The notes under the pieces: generated by a model
Told to the model about the DNA's origin: nothing
The model's input: only the letters and a program-made list of their open reading frames with translations
The model's database searches: none
DNA from: Sequoia sempervirens
Taxonomy: Eukaryota > Streptophyta > Pinopsida > Cupressales > Cupressaceae
Reading direction: 5' to 3'
Assembly (NCBI GenBank): GCA_007258455.2
Contig: VDFB02000001.1
Coordinates: 17,294,162 to 17,358,161 of the forward strand
DNA length: 64,000 bases
Part shown: piece by piece, positions 1 to 12,189 of the stretch
Numbering within the stretch: position 1 is the first letter of the stretch
Layout of the letters: each line of letters starts with the position of its first letter
Made by a program: the position numbers and the translations under genes

Positions 1-1250
1 ATTCGATCCTTCATAATTATTCAAGATTTTTTGGAAGTACCTAACTACACTTTCTAAAATTTCTTTTGGGTTTTCAATAAAGCTCCCATCATTACTTGCA
101 CCCTTAGGATACAATTGAAGGAACGTGTCTTCTCAACAACATTATGAAAGAATTTAGAGTTATTGTCCCCTTCCTCCAGCCATAACTCTCATGATTTTTG
201 TCTCCAAAAGGTTTTCTCCTTGGCCAGAATGCCTTCATACTCATTTAGCAGCCAATTTTCATCCATGAATATAGATTAATCCATGCCTTCAGCTATGACC
301 TAAGTATTAAGTTGTTCTAGTTCATCCTTAATTCTGACTTTTTCAAAAAAAAAATCTTTGAAATGCTCCCTATTCCATTTGAACAACTTTTTCTTAGTAG
401 TTTCCAACTTGGATACTACACAAAATAGTTTGGACCCTGAGAATTTCTCCTCCGACCACCACTAACTAATGAGGGTAAAAAAATCCTTGTCCCTCATCCA
501 CACACTTTCAAATTTGAATGGGCTTCCCACTAGTTTGGATTCCCCGATAAAATCTAGTGCCACTTGGAAATGACCTAAGCTCGAGCAGGGAATAATAGAT
601 TCCTTTAAATACTAATCCAATACTTAAAGGTCCCTAAATAAAAAGAATCTGTCCAATTTTTCAAAGATGAATCTAAACCCCAAACTTTTGTTATTCTAAT
701 TAAATTTCCCTTGATCCATTACCATTTTGAAAAGGTTGTTTCTTTTAACCCAATCCTTGAAATCCATATGAGACTGACCTAGTCCTGAAAGGCCTCCAAA
801 TTTATCTGAGGGATGCAAAATTGCATTAAAATCTCCACCAATGATTATCTGCATTGACAAGTTGTTAGAAATGAAGTTATCTAGTTCTTCCCAAACCTCT
901 CACTTTTTTGTGGATGGGGTGCGGTCATATACATTTACTAGGATGTATTTCATATTGGAATAAAAACTATGAACTCCTCCAGCCATCCACTATCTAATTA
1001 CAAGCATCAAATCAAAGCCTATCACACTGTTCTTCCATAGGATTGCCAAGCCACCTAAAGCACCTTCCACTTGAGAAGATTCCCCCTTCCAATTATCGAG
1101 CTTCTTAACAAAATATTATAGTTCCTCTTTGGTTATTTTGGTTCCTTGAATCAATACCATATCTACATTGATCACAAAGCATTGACACTTGACCAAGCAT
1201 CACTTGTTATGGGCACTTAGGCCCCTAACATTCCATGATAAGAGCCTCAT
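1..1250 (-). pseudogene. LINE ORF2, endonuclease and start of RT region (partial, decayed)
   Basis: Read on the minus strand, an ATG at 1250 opens the typical beginning of plant LINE ORF2 (MRLLSWNVRGLSAHNK), the first strand of an APE-type endonuclease that nicks target DNA. Further down are GGLAILWK (about 1040) and IIGGDFNAILHPSDKFGG (about 850-795), the conserved GDFN block of the same fold. Near 190-150, LWLEEGDNNSKFFHN matches the conserved linker just before the reverse transcriptase domain. The RT lies off the left edge. Several in-frame stops (for example just after the first 16 codons) show it is dead. The family is known to make ORF2 as a multidomain endonuclease-RT; only the first third is visible here. 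Confidence 0.88.
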
Positions 1251-1255
1251 GGCTC

Positions 1256-3172
1256 CTGGGGAAGGGGAGCTCCCTTCCCTGATGCTAATAGAAACATAAT
1301 TTTAGTCTAACCTTCCACCTCTCCATCCTTCATTCTTAATTCCTACAAGGATTTCCTTCCTCTTTTGTTTCTAGTAGTTTTCCCATAATCAGGAGATTTA
1401 AGATTGATTGCATTATGGGATATGCCTAACTCCACTCCTATGTTTGCTCTTGTTTCATCTTGAACTAACTCAAAATATCTTCCTTCATCTACCTGATAAT
1501 CCTAATCCACCACTTCCAGAATCCTTTGTATTAATCTCTATTTTTCCAAATGATCATCTTCCCCTAGTGCATTCTAGGAAGATGAGATGCCCAGGAATTC
1601 ATTGATTACTAATAACTCATTTTTTTATTCCCTTATTGTGGGACCCTAGGCTGATTTGTATTATCCACATCATTCCTCTACTATAGTGGTGTCTTGGGAG
1701 GGAAACCAACCCATTGCATATCTCCTCCAAGGGGAATGACCATATGCTCCATTTGGGTATTCTCTAAGCCCTTGAATTCCTATATGGAAAGGACCACCAA
1801 ATTTTCCTTAATTTATTTTCACAATGCATCAGCTTCTACCATTAGATCTCTTAGCTCAACCTGATAATTATTATTTTCTACTTGTTCTGAGGGTTTTGTC
1901 TTATCACTAGACCTAAGAAGTACATTGGTAACTTCTTCTACCCTCTTAAGGCAAGGATTTTTAAAGGTATTAGTATACATGAAGTGGTATTTTCCAATTC
2001 TCTTTTTCCAACCACATTTTGAACATTTCCACTAATACCTTCCATGGTAAAATTTATTGCTTTACCCGATCCACTTTAACAACTAGTAATATAACCTTTA
2101 CTCACAATGCATTTTCCTCCCTTATTCAAAACCTCAACCTTTTGAAACCAACTTCCTTTCTCAGATAGGATCTCTAGATTATCTAGGTACCTCATATTTG
2201 TGTTTAGGTCTATCAGAATGTTGACTTCTTCAGATCTACCAAAGAAGAATTCTTCTTCAAATTTGATAAATGTCCCAAGATTTTCCTTAATTTTCTCTAA
2301 GATTTCCTCACTTCAGTATTCATAGAGTAGGTTAGCCAGTTTAATCCAATGGGGAAATTTTTGAGGGATATGAGTTTTTAGATTAAAATTGGGTTCCTAA
2401 TTATTTTTATAGAAACAAAAGCCCTCAAAAAATAATGGTTAACCAAAAACAATTTTCTTCTTCAAATTTTGATATACACAAACAAGTAGAAATAAATTTT
2501 CATGTAGGGCTTTCACACATACCAAAACTTTGAAAATTTGGTGAACCAATTGATAATCCTCTTTTTTGAGACATCACCACTAGTCCACTTAACTAAAATC
2601 CTACATTCCTTCAAATGTTCTCACTTGATCCCAAAGAAAAATAGAAGACATTATCATTAGTCTACAACTACCTATTGGAGGGGAGTAGGGTATGCAATTT
2701 TGAAGAGTCCTCTTTGGTACCCATTTATAGTTTTCATGCTTGCTATCACCTTTGTTTTCTGAATTTGAGATGCCAATCCTTGGTTTTTTCTCTATTGTGG
2801 ATATTTTCTACCTTGAAATCTTTGAATCTTCCTTTTGTGTTACCTTCAATACACCGCATTTTTCTATTCCCTGACCACCCATGCCTTTGTGTTGGATTAT
2901 GTGAGGGCTTGGAACTATTCCCTAGGGGTTATTGATTGGAAGGTTTAGATTTCCTTTCCCAATGATTTACTTTAGGGTGACTTTCATTTTCCTTGCCCCA
3001 CTTTGGCCAGTAGGGTGTCTCCACCCAAGCCATCACAAATGGATGCTTCCTCTCTGCAAAGGAGGCCCCAAGACATTTATCCACCCATCTCCCAATCTCA
3101 GAAACCCATTGTGAGACATGATTCACACCACTACTCAACTGATGATTTCCCTATAGGATCTATGTTAGTTCC
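1256..3172 (-). pseudogene. LINE ORF1 (DUF4283-like), cut by element 1
   Basis: This lies directly upstream of the ORF2 start on the same strand. Around 2370-2230 the minus-strand translation reads HIPQKFPHWIKLANLLYEY, then SEEILEKIKENLGTFIKFEE, the pattern of the DUF4283 domain in plant LINE ORF1 proteins, which is thought to bind nucleic acid. I could not find a clear zinc knuckle. The reading frame is broken by many stops and at least a few frameshifts. The 5' end stops abruptly at 3172, where a 5-bp target duplication and the 3' LTR of element 1 begin. The missing first codons reappear at 27148-27213. Confidence 0.72.
3168..3172. repeat. Target-site duplication, left copy (GTTCC), element 1
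   Basis: GTTCC here is repeated exactly at 27143-27147, just outside the other LTR of element 1. A perfect 5-bp duplication is normal for LTR retrotransposon integration and ties the two LTRs together although they lie almost 24 kb apart. Confidence 0.85.
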
Positions 3173-4807
3173 TGTGGACAATGATTTTGGATTGGCCAAC
3201 TGCATTAGCTCCTTCTAGGGTTTTTCACCTAAAAGGAGAAATAGATGGGGTCCAAAATGCAAATTTCTACACTCAAGACTAATGTAAATGAGATGTAGTA
3301 TGTCTAAATATGATGTAATAATGCACTGATCCAAAAAGAAAATGATTTAATGATGCAAAACTTAAGAAATGCAAACTGCTACAAAACACACTGTGATATG
3401 CAAAAACACCTAAAAATGCAAGGAAATGATGAAATAACTTACCGCAATTGGAGAAGTGCACCTAGAATCTGAAATATTATGTGGAGAGATTCTGAAATCC
3501 TAAAAAATTAACTAAAAATGTTGACTAGAACACTTACGCTAGGCTGGGTGACTTAGTCCTAGTTTCATGAAAAACTTGCTAGAATAGGAATCTACCAAAT
3601 AGGTATCCAAAAATGCATAAACCACTTTTAAACCCTAGAAATGGGACTAATCTTCCATTAGTGGTGACTAATTCCACATGCAAATTTAAGGAGTCTAGTG
3701 ATGGGATCTTATAGCTTTAGGTCTGCACTTGCTTTTCTAATAGGTGTTTGATCTTGGTTTTATTAGAAAATGGGATAAAAAGGGTCTCCAAGCTTGAATT
3801 AGGGTTATATTAACTTGAATAGATTTTATGACTTCTTGATCACTTTTCAACACCTATTTCTTTGGAAAATTTTCCTACAAAATCTGCAAACACACATGCA
3901 AAGAGGGGAAAATGGTTAAGGGTTATAGTATGGGGATTTTCCTTGGTCAAATCCCACTTTGGTAATCAAACCCTAGATAATCAAATTAAATGGAAAGGGA
4001 ATGAAAAATAAACAACATGCAATGTCATAGAATTACCAAACCCTTGATGTGGAAATCTAAAGATATGCAATGAAGTGCTCTAATGGATGACTTGATTATG
4101 CTTAGAGTGCTTGAATACTTGAGAATGATTAAGTTGATTACTCAAGTGAATTCTTGAATGAATAGATGAATGAGGAGATGAAAAATGAGGGGAGAAACCA
4201 TTATTTATACTTGATCTTACTAAATTTCAAAAAAAAAGAACACATCACAGGCCAACCTTAAGGGTTAGAGAATGAAATCTTGCTAGAAAATTGAAATAAT
4301 TTGGAGTTTTGTCCCAAAAAGGACTAAGTTGCCCCTATTGGTGACTTAGTCCCCCTTAAGAAAATTAAGTGGGTGTCAAGAATTACAGGGCATTAAATGT
4401 TGTCCAATGGGAATATCCTCAAAAACACACTTAAGGGGGGTTGGTAAGTGATTAAGTGGTCATTTAAACATGAGAAAGGGTTGAATTAGTGATGACAAGT
4501 CTAGAAAAGCATGAAAGTGGGTTACAACACATTACAACACTTTAAAAATAAGACTTGGTAAGTGATAAAAAGGAGTTATTTAGGTGAATTATGATGAAAG
4601 AGTCCTAGAAAAGTGTGAAAGTGGGTTACAACACTTCACAACACCTTTACAAGACATCCTAGAAGTATTAATGATTCACAAGGGTCCATGACCTAATGTT
4701 AATGTGTTGGCCACATTACAACATTGAATCTAGGAAAAACCAAGACAAAGTCCACTATGATGGATTGAACATGAAAAAGTAGAAGGGTTAATTTCCCCAT
4801 ATCCATA
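3173..4807 (-). repeat. Element 1 3' LTR
   Basis: Begins TGTGGACAATGATTTTGG, as does the 5' LTR at 24714, and ends next to the polypurine tract. Long stretches match 25551-27142 with many substitutions, so the insertion is old. It contains several copies of the family hairpin (for example 3644-3674 and 4321-4353) and the conserved TTGGTCAAATCCCACTTTGG block near 3940-3965. Confidence 0.87.
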
Positions 4808-4823
4808 GTTAGCCCCCACTTTA
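4808..4823 (-). promoter_or_regulatory. Polypurine tract of element 1
   Basis: On the minus strand this reads AAAGTGGGGGCTAACT directly before the 3' LTR. It would prime plus-strand DNA synthesis. The same AAAGTGGGGGCTAA core lies at 34153-34167 in element 2, and close variants lie before the 3' LTRs of elements 3 and 4. Confidence 0.8.
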
Positions 4824-5291
4824 GTGAGAGGATGAAATTGCTTCAAACTTGCACTAAAGTAGTTGATCATGCAACCAAGAGGAGTTTGAATGCACTAATG
4901 CCTCATACGATGGGATAACAACGATCAAGAGGGATAATCAAGCCCCTAGGATCATGATCCCATGGCAAACAAAACATGATCGCAAAGGAACACACGAGAT
5001 GATGAGAAAGGATGAGAGAAAGATTTGATCATCTGTCCAGCTCGTTGTGGATTAGATCTAGGTTGTTTAGATTTGGGAAAAGAAAAATGTGTACTCACTC
5101 TAGGGTGATGGAAGTTATGGTTGTCCACCAAGTGAGAAAGCCCAAGGATACTCACTCTGGGGCCATGGAACTTCTAGTTGTCCATGGGGTGAGAAGGCCC
5201 AAAAGGTGAGAAACATATGCTCAGTTGGTATATACTCACACAAACAGGTGGCTATGGGGAAAAGTCATTCCTTAGAATGGGATTTCCTACT
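4824..5291 (-). other. Element 1 internal 3' untranslated region, distal part
   Basis: There is no coding signal. The region resembles 34168-34640 in element 2 and the reverse complement of 61290-61690 in element 4 (shared phrases around CTCACTCT, GGTGAGAA and GGGGAAAAGTCAT). It is therefore the conserved 3' untranslated part of this retrotransposon family. It is cut at 5291-5295 by the 14.4-kb DNA transposon and resumes at 19672. Confidence 0.75.
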
Positions 5292-5320
5292 CAATGGGTA
5301 AAAGCAAGAAGTTGAGTACA
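5292..5320 (+). repeat. Left target duplication and terminal inverted repeat of the 14.4-kb transposon
   Basis: CAAT (5292-5295) is followed by GGGTAAAAGCAAGAAGTTGA and then GTACA. It matches the right end over about 25 bp with roughly five differences; the GCAAGAAGTTG core is identical. Confidence 0.8.
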
Positions 5321-5354
5321 TGAAGAGGGGAAATTTCAGGCAACAATTTTTTTT

Positions 5355-5545
5355 TGCATAAAATGCGTACATGTTTTTTAAAAATGTGTACACATTACGG
5401 AACGGGTACCCGAACTGAAATTCAAACGCGTACGAGGTTAGCTATGAGTACACGAACCTAAAACATGTATGCGTTATGAAACACGTACGCGTTACAAACG
5501 TGTATGCGTTTAACAACGCATATGTGTTTCAAAATGTGTATGTGT
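5355..5545. repeat. Left subterminal array of ACGCGTACGCGTT-type palindromes
   Basis: Within 200 bases there are about ten variants of a motif whose undamaged form appears to be AACGCGTACGCGTT, a perfect palindrome. Examples are AACGCGTACGAG, GAAACACGTACGCGTTAC, ACGTGTATGCGTTT and AATGTGTATGTGTTT. Most differences are C-to-T or G-to-A at CpG. Dense copies of one motif just inside the ends of a DNA transposon usually serve as transposase binding sites. A second array lies at 18618-18797. Confidence 0.7.
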
Positions 5546-5559
5546 TTTTGAAAAGTATT

Positions 5560-8500
5560 TTTTTTTTAAATAAACTGTTGGATTTTCATTTTATCCACTA
5601 TTTTTGGTGGATTGAGAGAAGACAATCAAGAGCGTGTATGCGTTTGTGAGCTGTTGCTTCAACCGTGTTTCAATTGCCACCTCCTTCTGTCAACACACCT
5701 GACCTCTTGGACCTCTAGGTTGGCTAAATTCTACCCTTTTTTGCTTTGTATCTTGTTTTTTTGTTTTTTAATTAGTATTTAAGTTTTTTTACTTTAATGT
5801 GTTTTATTTCAATTTTTAATAGTTTTAAATTGCATTTAAAAAATAAATAACGTTAAATTGTAAATTGAAAACCATAAAATCTAAACCTAAATTGGACATA
5901 ACTTAGAAATCTAAACCCTAAAACGTAAAACTAGAAACCTCTTAGAGACCTCTCTCCCCTTAGGTGAGCTAAAACTAGAAACCCTAATACAATTTTAAAG
6001 AAACCCTAATACAATTTTAGAGAAACCCTTACAAATATGACTATTTAGTAAACTTTCAAAGGCATTTGAATGGGCTAAGAGTAAAAAAATTCAATAATTA
6101 GGTACACCAATATACATACATGCATACATACATACATATATAAATAGACACAAGTATATGCAATACACACACATGTATATTTATACATTAATATACATCA
6201 CCTATACTTAGTTAATCAATTTAGATCTTCCTCTTAGCCAAGTGTCTAGGTTGATGAACTTACCAAAAAAAATGATATTAAAATTATTAAAAGTTTGAAT
6301 CTTCACATATGACAATATTTCTTGAATCCCATACCATACTACGTAAATATTCTTGAATAAGGTTATTTATCATTACTATATTTTCTTAGAAAAAATTATT
6401 AGTCAAATCCTAAACCCTTATGCATGCTTTCTTTTGGATTTGTAAGTTATATGTCTTTCATTATTTTCATCTTCTTAGACTTTCCATGATGATAAGAATG
6501 AGATAACTACCATAAATGTTTTTACTCTTATTTGAGATTAAATAATAGGAGTAGCCAAAGAACTTTCCTTCTTTAACTAAGAAATTTACTTCAATACAAT
6601 CATCATTTTGAGTAAGAACTTAAGTGTTAGAGTAGAAAGCATTTCCTTCAGTTATTTTCCTATCAATATGGTGATTCTAAAATTCTATTTTATGGTGTAG
6701 AGGCTCAAACTTCATAAGATTATTTTCAATTATAAACATTTACATTCAATCTATAATGCATGTTTCTCCTTAACTTCATTAATGCAATTTATTTAGAAGT
6801 TATTAACATAGTTTTTTCTATCAAGGATCCTTCACATTCAAATTGTATGGAATATTCTTTTTTCCTTGCTTACTTATGTGTTACTTCTCAATTTTTGGTA
6901 ACTTTGGTTTGGGTCTTTCTTCTTCTTTTGGATTATGCTCTATAGATTCTTCTTTATCCCTATCTTATAATTTTTCTCTAGTGTATATATAATTTTAAAA
7001 ATATTTATCTAACATTACCTCCATGATATGAATTTTTCCTATCTTCGCATATGTTGCATGAGAAGAAAATTTTCCTCAAAATTTATTTTTTTAATTCATC
7101 TTCATTTCTTGCAAGATATGGGAATTATTCTCTTGTTGTCTTGAAAGATTTGTCTTAGGATGGATTTAGATCCATGGTATTAATAAATCTAGTAATGTAT
7201 TCCTCTTGGTAATCCTTGGTTTATAATTTAATTTTTTCTTTAATAAAGTTATCTTGGGTTTCATATGAATCTAATTTTGACTTATCTCCATCCTTCATGA
7301 ATGAATCTTTTGAATCTCACTCCTTGATTTCCCCTATAACAATATTTTTATTTTTTGGTCTTGGCTCTTTCTCTCTCAACTCTTTTATATTCCTTTGTAC
7401 TTTAATAAATAGTTCTTGTGTGTCATTTTGATATTCTATTAGCCTATCGAATTACATCATTAGTAACTAGACAATCCATAACATCTTCCTCTAAATTCTT
7501 TCTATCAACTAGAAAAAGTAAATCTTTGATATTTTTCCATATAATATGGAAAGACCATGGCCTTGATACCACTATAATATCCCTAATTAGGGATATTGCT
7601 TAATTTCATTTATTTAACTAAAAAATCCACCAATAAATGAATCTTAATTCAAATTAGATCTACTACAATAGGTAATATACTTAAAAAATATGTAGTTCAA
7701 TGAATTATAAACTCTTACAAAATGAATAGTCAACACATCAATCAAGTAGTAATTGATTACTCCTCTTATTACAATATAAATTCTACTTATATTCAACTTA
7801 GTTTACTATAATTTTAGGAACAAAAATAACAATATAATTATCAAGAAATCTGATAAATCTATAACCAATGGTGCTATAGGAGCCACCCTAGAATTACAAA
7901 CCATATGTTCCAAGAGAGACACTTAAAACTTATAAAAAATAGGTATTGTAGGAGTCACTTGGATAATAATTCAATGTATCTTAATTACTATCCCTATATG
8001 GAATTTCTCATGATTGATTTATGGATTTTCATCCATTAACTATATATGGAAATAAATGGGGTTCCCTCCTCTAATCTCTAGTGATAGGAAAATATGGTGT
8101 CCAATCTATTCAAGTAAAATTAATGGATAAACAAGAATACCACTCTCAATCTTAGGATTTAATTAAATAGCTATCTTTTAATTTCTTTCCTTTTTACAAG
8201 CTCCAAAATAAACCTACATGTACAAACCTTTTTATCAATGCCACTTTAAAATTACATTCTTTATTATATAACACTAGTGGCCCCATAACTAGGGCACTCA
8301 TAACATACTTAAATATTATAGTCATTTCCCTATTTTATTTTCGTAAGTCCAATGAGAAATAAGAAATATTTTAGGATATCATAAAATTTTATTGAAAAAA
8401 GGGTAAGGAGAAAAAGAGGAATTCTTCTAAAAGAATTTTCAAATTCTAAATCAAGGCTAAAGGAGTCAAATGGGCTAATTCTAGGAAGTTGGTTGAATAT

Positions 8501-9233
8501 TTAATCATAAAAAATCCCAAAAGGAGGGAAAAATCAACAAAAAAAAATAGTAGAGCAACATGTGACACCCTTTTGAATTCCTAAAACCCCATGTTTTATA
8601 GGAAGATGAAGAAGAATTTGAAACCATTCCCCTCATCCCTTAGGAATAATCTATTAAGGAGAAACAATATAGATTAATAGAAAAATATTTGAATCAATGA
8701 AAATATATGAGAGAAGCCTTATCTTTTGAAAAATGTTTCAATATGGTAAGAAGTTCCATCTACAAAAAATGAGCAAGGAATATAGAAAGTGAAGAATAGG
8801 GAGATAAAAAGTAAGCTAAAAAACTTTATGCACCTAAGTTTGATTGTAGTGACAAGATTTTTCTCAGGCCCAGTTGGAGAAATTAGAGACTTACTTCACC
8901 CTCAACCCCATAAAGGAAAAATATGCAATAAAATCTACCTCTTTACATTTAGAAGGTGCAAGAGAGGTCTTCAATGATTTTCAATATTTTTCATCACTTG
9001 TTCTACTAACCTTTGTTTTTATTCAACTCTCATTTATAGTTCTTAAGTGACTATCGGTTTCTATTCAACTCTCATTTATAATATGAATTTTTAATGCTAT
9101 GATTTTTTAATGTTATAAATTGAATGGTCTTCAAATGAAATATATTTTGAATTTGTGCATGTTCAATGTGATTTTTAAATAACTTTGAAATTGTGTGCAT
9201 TATTTAATTAGTTTGTTGATATATATTTTTTAA
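5560..9233. other. AT-rich interior of the 14.4-kb transposon, no recognisable gene
   Basis: I see no coherent coding sequence; the short open frames lack family motifs. The region holds an ATACATAC/ACACAC-rich simple stretch near 6115-6175, a possible copia-type remnant (7550-8306) and a 22-bp perfect palindrome at 7576-7597. The last 450 bases may hold the promoter or first exon of the gene starting at 9234. Confidence 0.5.
7550..8306 (-). mobile_element. Possible copia-type LTR with adjacent primer-binding site
   Basis: On the minus strand TGGTATCAAGGCCATGG (7570-7554) closely matches the initiator-methionine tRNA primer-binding site usual in plant copia elements. The sequence upstream on that strand (8306 to about 7573) begins TGTTATGAG and could be the LTR. 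No matching second LTR was found and the LTR does not end in CA, so this may be a fragment or chance. Confidence 0.33.
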
Positions 9234-11280
9234 TTGTTTAACATGCAGTTGCCATATCATTTCTCATCCATGGATCCACTTTTCACTTTAGAGGATTTCA
9301 TGCCTAATCTAGAAATCCCTATAGATCCTGGTGCACATCCCACCCCACCACATGAGGATATGCCTCACTCACCTCTGCATTCTCCACCACCTGACCGCCA
9401 CCCCCTCCTCCATTTGACCAAAATCAACTAAGAGAGAATATTCGAGCCAACTTAGTTGTCATTCAAGGAAACATAGATCTCATAAAAAATGAGACTAGAA
9501 TCCCTCCACATCTCGCACGGTTTGCATCTACGATGCAAACTATTGTCGATTCTGTTTGATCTATCGATGCAGACCTAGATAGGTTCCATCAATGGAGAGA
9601 AGAGAGGAGACAATTCTATGCAGATGGGCTGTCATATAAAGAAATCAATGACCTAAAAATCACTAAACAAGCTATGTGCCAATATTTTGTGAACCCCCAA
9701 ACAAACGAACCAATACCACCCACAAAAAAAGAATTTCAATTTTATGGTGTAAGCACTCAGATAGCTGCAAATTTTTGGGAGAGATGGTGGATGGTGTTTG
9801 ATACTCCACCACATGGCAATAGTGAGGTGCTCTTATATTTTTTGAGAAAGTTATGGGCTGAGTTTGAGTTGGGTAAAAAACCCCAACTATTTTGATATGA
9901 GGTCATTTCAGGGAGCTGGGCGTGGCATGCCCCAACATAGACTAGGAGCACGTGTCAATCCTCAGCGATGTGCTCTAGTTGCGCCTCTTGTTCCTCCTCC
10001 TTCTCCTAGTATTCTCGCTGCATTTCAGCAGCAAACCATGTTATCTACACTAGGAGCATTGAGTTCACTTTTAGGACATCTCACTCAGCAGACTACACAC
10101 GTAGCCACTGGAGTGGCCAATATAGAGCATGGAGGCTCGGGCTATAGGGATACTCAGACATCCACTTCAGGTGAGGCACATGTATCTGGGGCGCGATCAT
10201 ACCTAAATTTACTATATTCTGAGGATCGTCCCACACAGGTATGTTCATCTTTTGAACTTAAATTTAATTCAAGTTTGAAATGTAAAAAATTCATGTAAAT
10301 AATAACATCAAACTATATATATAATATAATATTAATTCAATAATTTTGTGTTTGGTGTATAGAAGCATGATGACGTGATGCCCGGAACTCAATATCATCA
10401 TCGTGTGTATATGTCGAGTGCTGTAGATTTGGGCTCACCTTTTGTGACAGGTACTTGAACCAAAATATATTAAATAATTTGTGTGTCCATATATATATAT
10501 AATTTAATTTGAATTTGTACACATGTGTGAATCGATATATTATATCTAGATGCAGGGAAGTCATACTATTCCTAGTATTGACGAGCCACAAGTTACAGTG
10601 GTGAGCGCTCCTGAGACATCATCAGCTCAGGTGCGTGCTTTCAAAAGTTTGTTAAGTTTAAATTAAATACACATCATAGATCTAATTTAATTTTTTCATT
10701 TACATACACATGTGTGAATGATCTATATGAACTGTTGTACATCTATATGTAGGGATTTGATGAGATAACCATGGTGGGCCGTGCACCTGAGACATCATTA
10801 ACATCTATTCATGGGCAATCTCAGGTGCGTGATCATGAGGTCATATCATTCGAGGTTGTAAACTTTACTTTAAATCTCCTATACAATTTTTATGAACATT
10901 ATATATATATATATTCAAGGTTTTCACATATTGTTTGCTTTATATTAATATGCAGGATATAGTGGATCAGGAATTTGCATCTTCTCAATAGACAGTTATG
11001 TTACCCGTTGAAGAAAATGTGCCAGTTGATTCACATGACCATATGGTAATTAATGCATACTAGAAATCATTTTTACTATATTTAGTCGATATTCAATTAG
11101 TTTTTTTAATCTAAAAGTTTATATTTTCAATTTTAAATATGTTTAATTATATCAAAATTTATAAATAAATTTAAATCTAATTTTGAGTTTCTTGAACTCT
11201 TTTATAGCATGATGCAGGTACATCTAGTCAACGTGGAACAAAGAGGAGATTTGATTTGACCAATCAGCCTGAGAGTTAGA
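9234..11280 (+). pseudogene. Multi-exon gene of unknown function inside the 14.4-kb transposon
   Basis: I do not recognise the family. Coding signal starts near 9246 after a possible acceptor (ACATGCAG). The first exon, to about 10237, encodes a proline-rich start (IPIDPGAHPTPPHEDMPHSP), then a denser part with FWERWWMVFDTPPHGNSEVL near 9772-9831. One stop (about 9557) and frameshifts (near 9410 and 9890) break it. After CACACAG|GTATG (10238) there is a series of short exons set off by plausible GT...AG introns: about 10360-10450, 10555-10630, 10753-10826, 10956-11045 and 11218-11280, ending in TAG. Two of the short exons both encode the phrase APETS and look like duplicates. It may be a second transposon protein. 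The exon borders are my own reading. Confidence 0.5.
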
Positions 11281-11579
11281 TAGTTTTATATTTTATGGAC
11301 TACAAACCTTTAGTTTCATTTCAATATATGTGTTGGACTTGACATATAAATTTTATGGACTATCTAGATCTCTAGTTTTATTTTGAACATGTTATTATCA
11401 TATATGTGTGTATTTATATTAGTTGACTTTAATATGATGATTATATATGCAGTCAATTATGAGATCATGTTATGTTCATTTTCATAATTATATGCATTTA
11501 TATACATATCTATATATTTATATTTTATGAAATTTTCAAGTAATACATGCATTATATAATAATTCTTATCTAGAATCAA

Positions 11580-11624
<45 letters not shown>

Positions 11625-12189
11625 CTTATCACATGGTTAGGTGACAAATTAAAACATTCCTTAAATAGTTTCTTAAATCATATTCATAATAAATTAAGGG
11701 CAAGTAATTCTAACTATTTTCTAATTACATAGCAAATATTTGAATCAATAAACAAAAAACCATCTCCTTGTATGTATATTTAATGTATAATCTATACAAT
11801 TGAATAATCATATAAAATGTGGTAAATAGAAGACACATGAAATATGTATAATCTATAAAATTTGAATAAGATATTTAAAAAGTGACATCGAACAAACGTA
11901 TATAATGTACATCAAGAAGTTTAATGTACAACTATATAACATGATGAAATATATATGTGTATGTAGATACAACTAAAGCTTATCAACTTTTAGGTGAATA
12001 CCAAAAATTGATATTTACATAGTCTCCAGATAAAATAGTTTTTCAGTTCAACAATCACATTGTAGACTGACTTGATGAGAACTTGCAAAAATAATTAATG
12101 TAAGTAACTACAATTCTTACGAGTCATTTAAGTAAAAAATTCATGTGAGAAAAGAACTGCATATAGTAAATTCCATACAAATTTAAATG
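11281..12189. other. AT-rich spacer with an (AT)n microsatellite
   Basis: There is no gene signal. An uninterrupted TATA-type dinucleotide run lies at about 11585-11622. The rest is AT-rich sequence between the multi-exon gene and the minisatellite. Confidence 0.7.
11585..11622. repeat. (AT)n microsatellite
   Basis: About 19 uninterrupted AT dinucleotides, visible directly. Confidence 0.95.

Noticed and set aside
2675..3461. Several overlapping short open frames on both strands as genes
   Set aside because: They are shadows of the decayed LINE ORF1 and of the element 1 LTR; none has its own motif.
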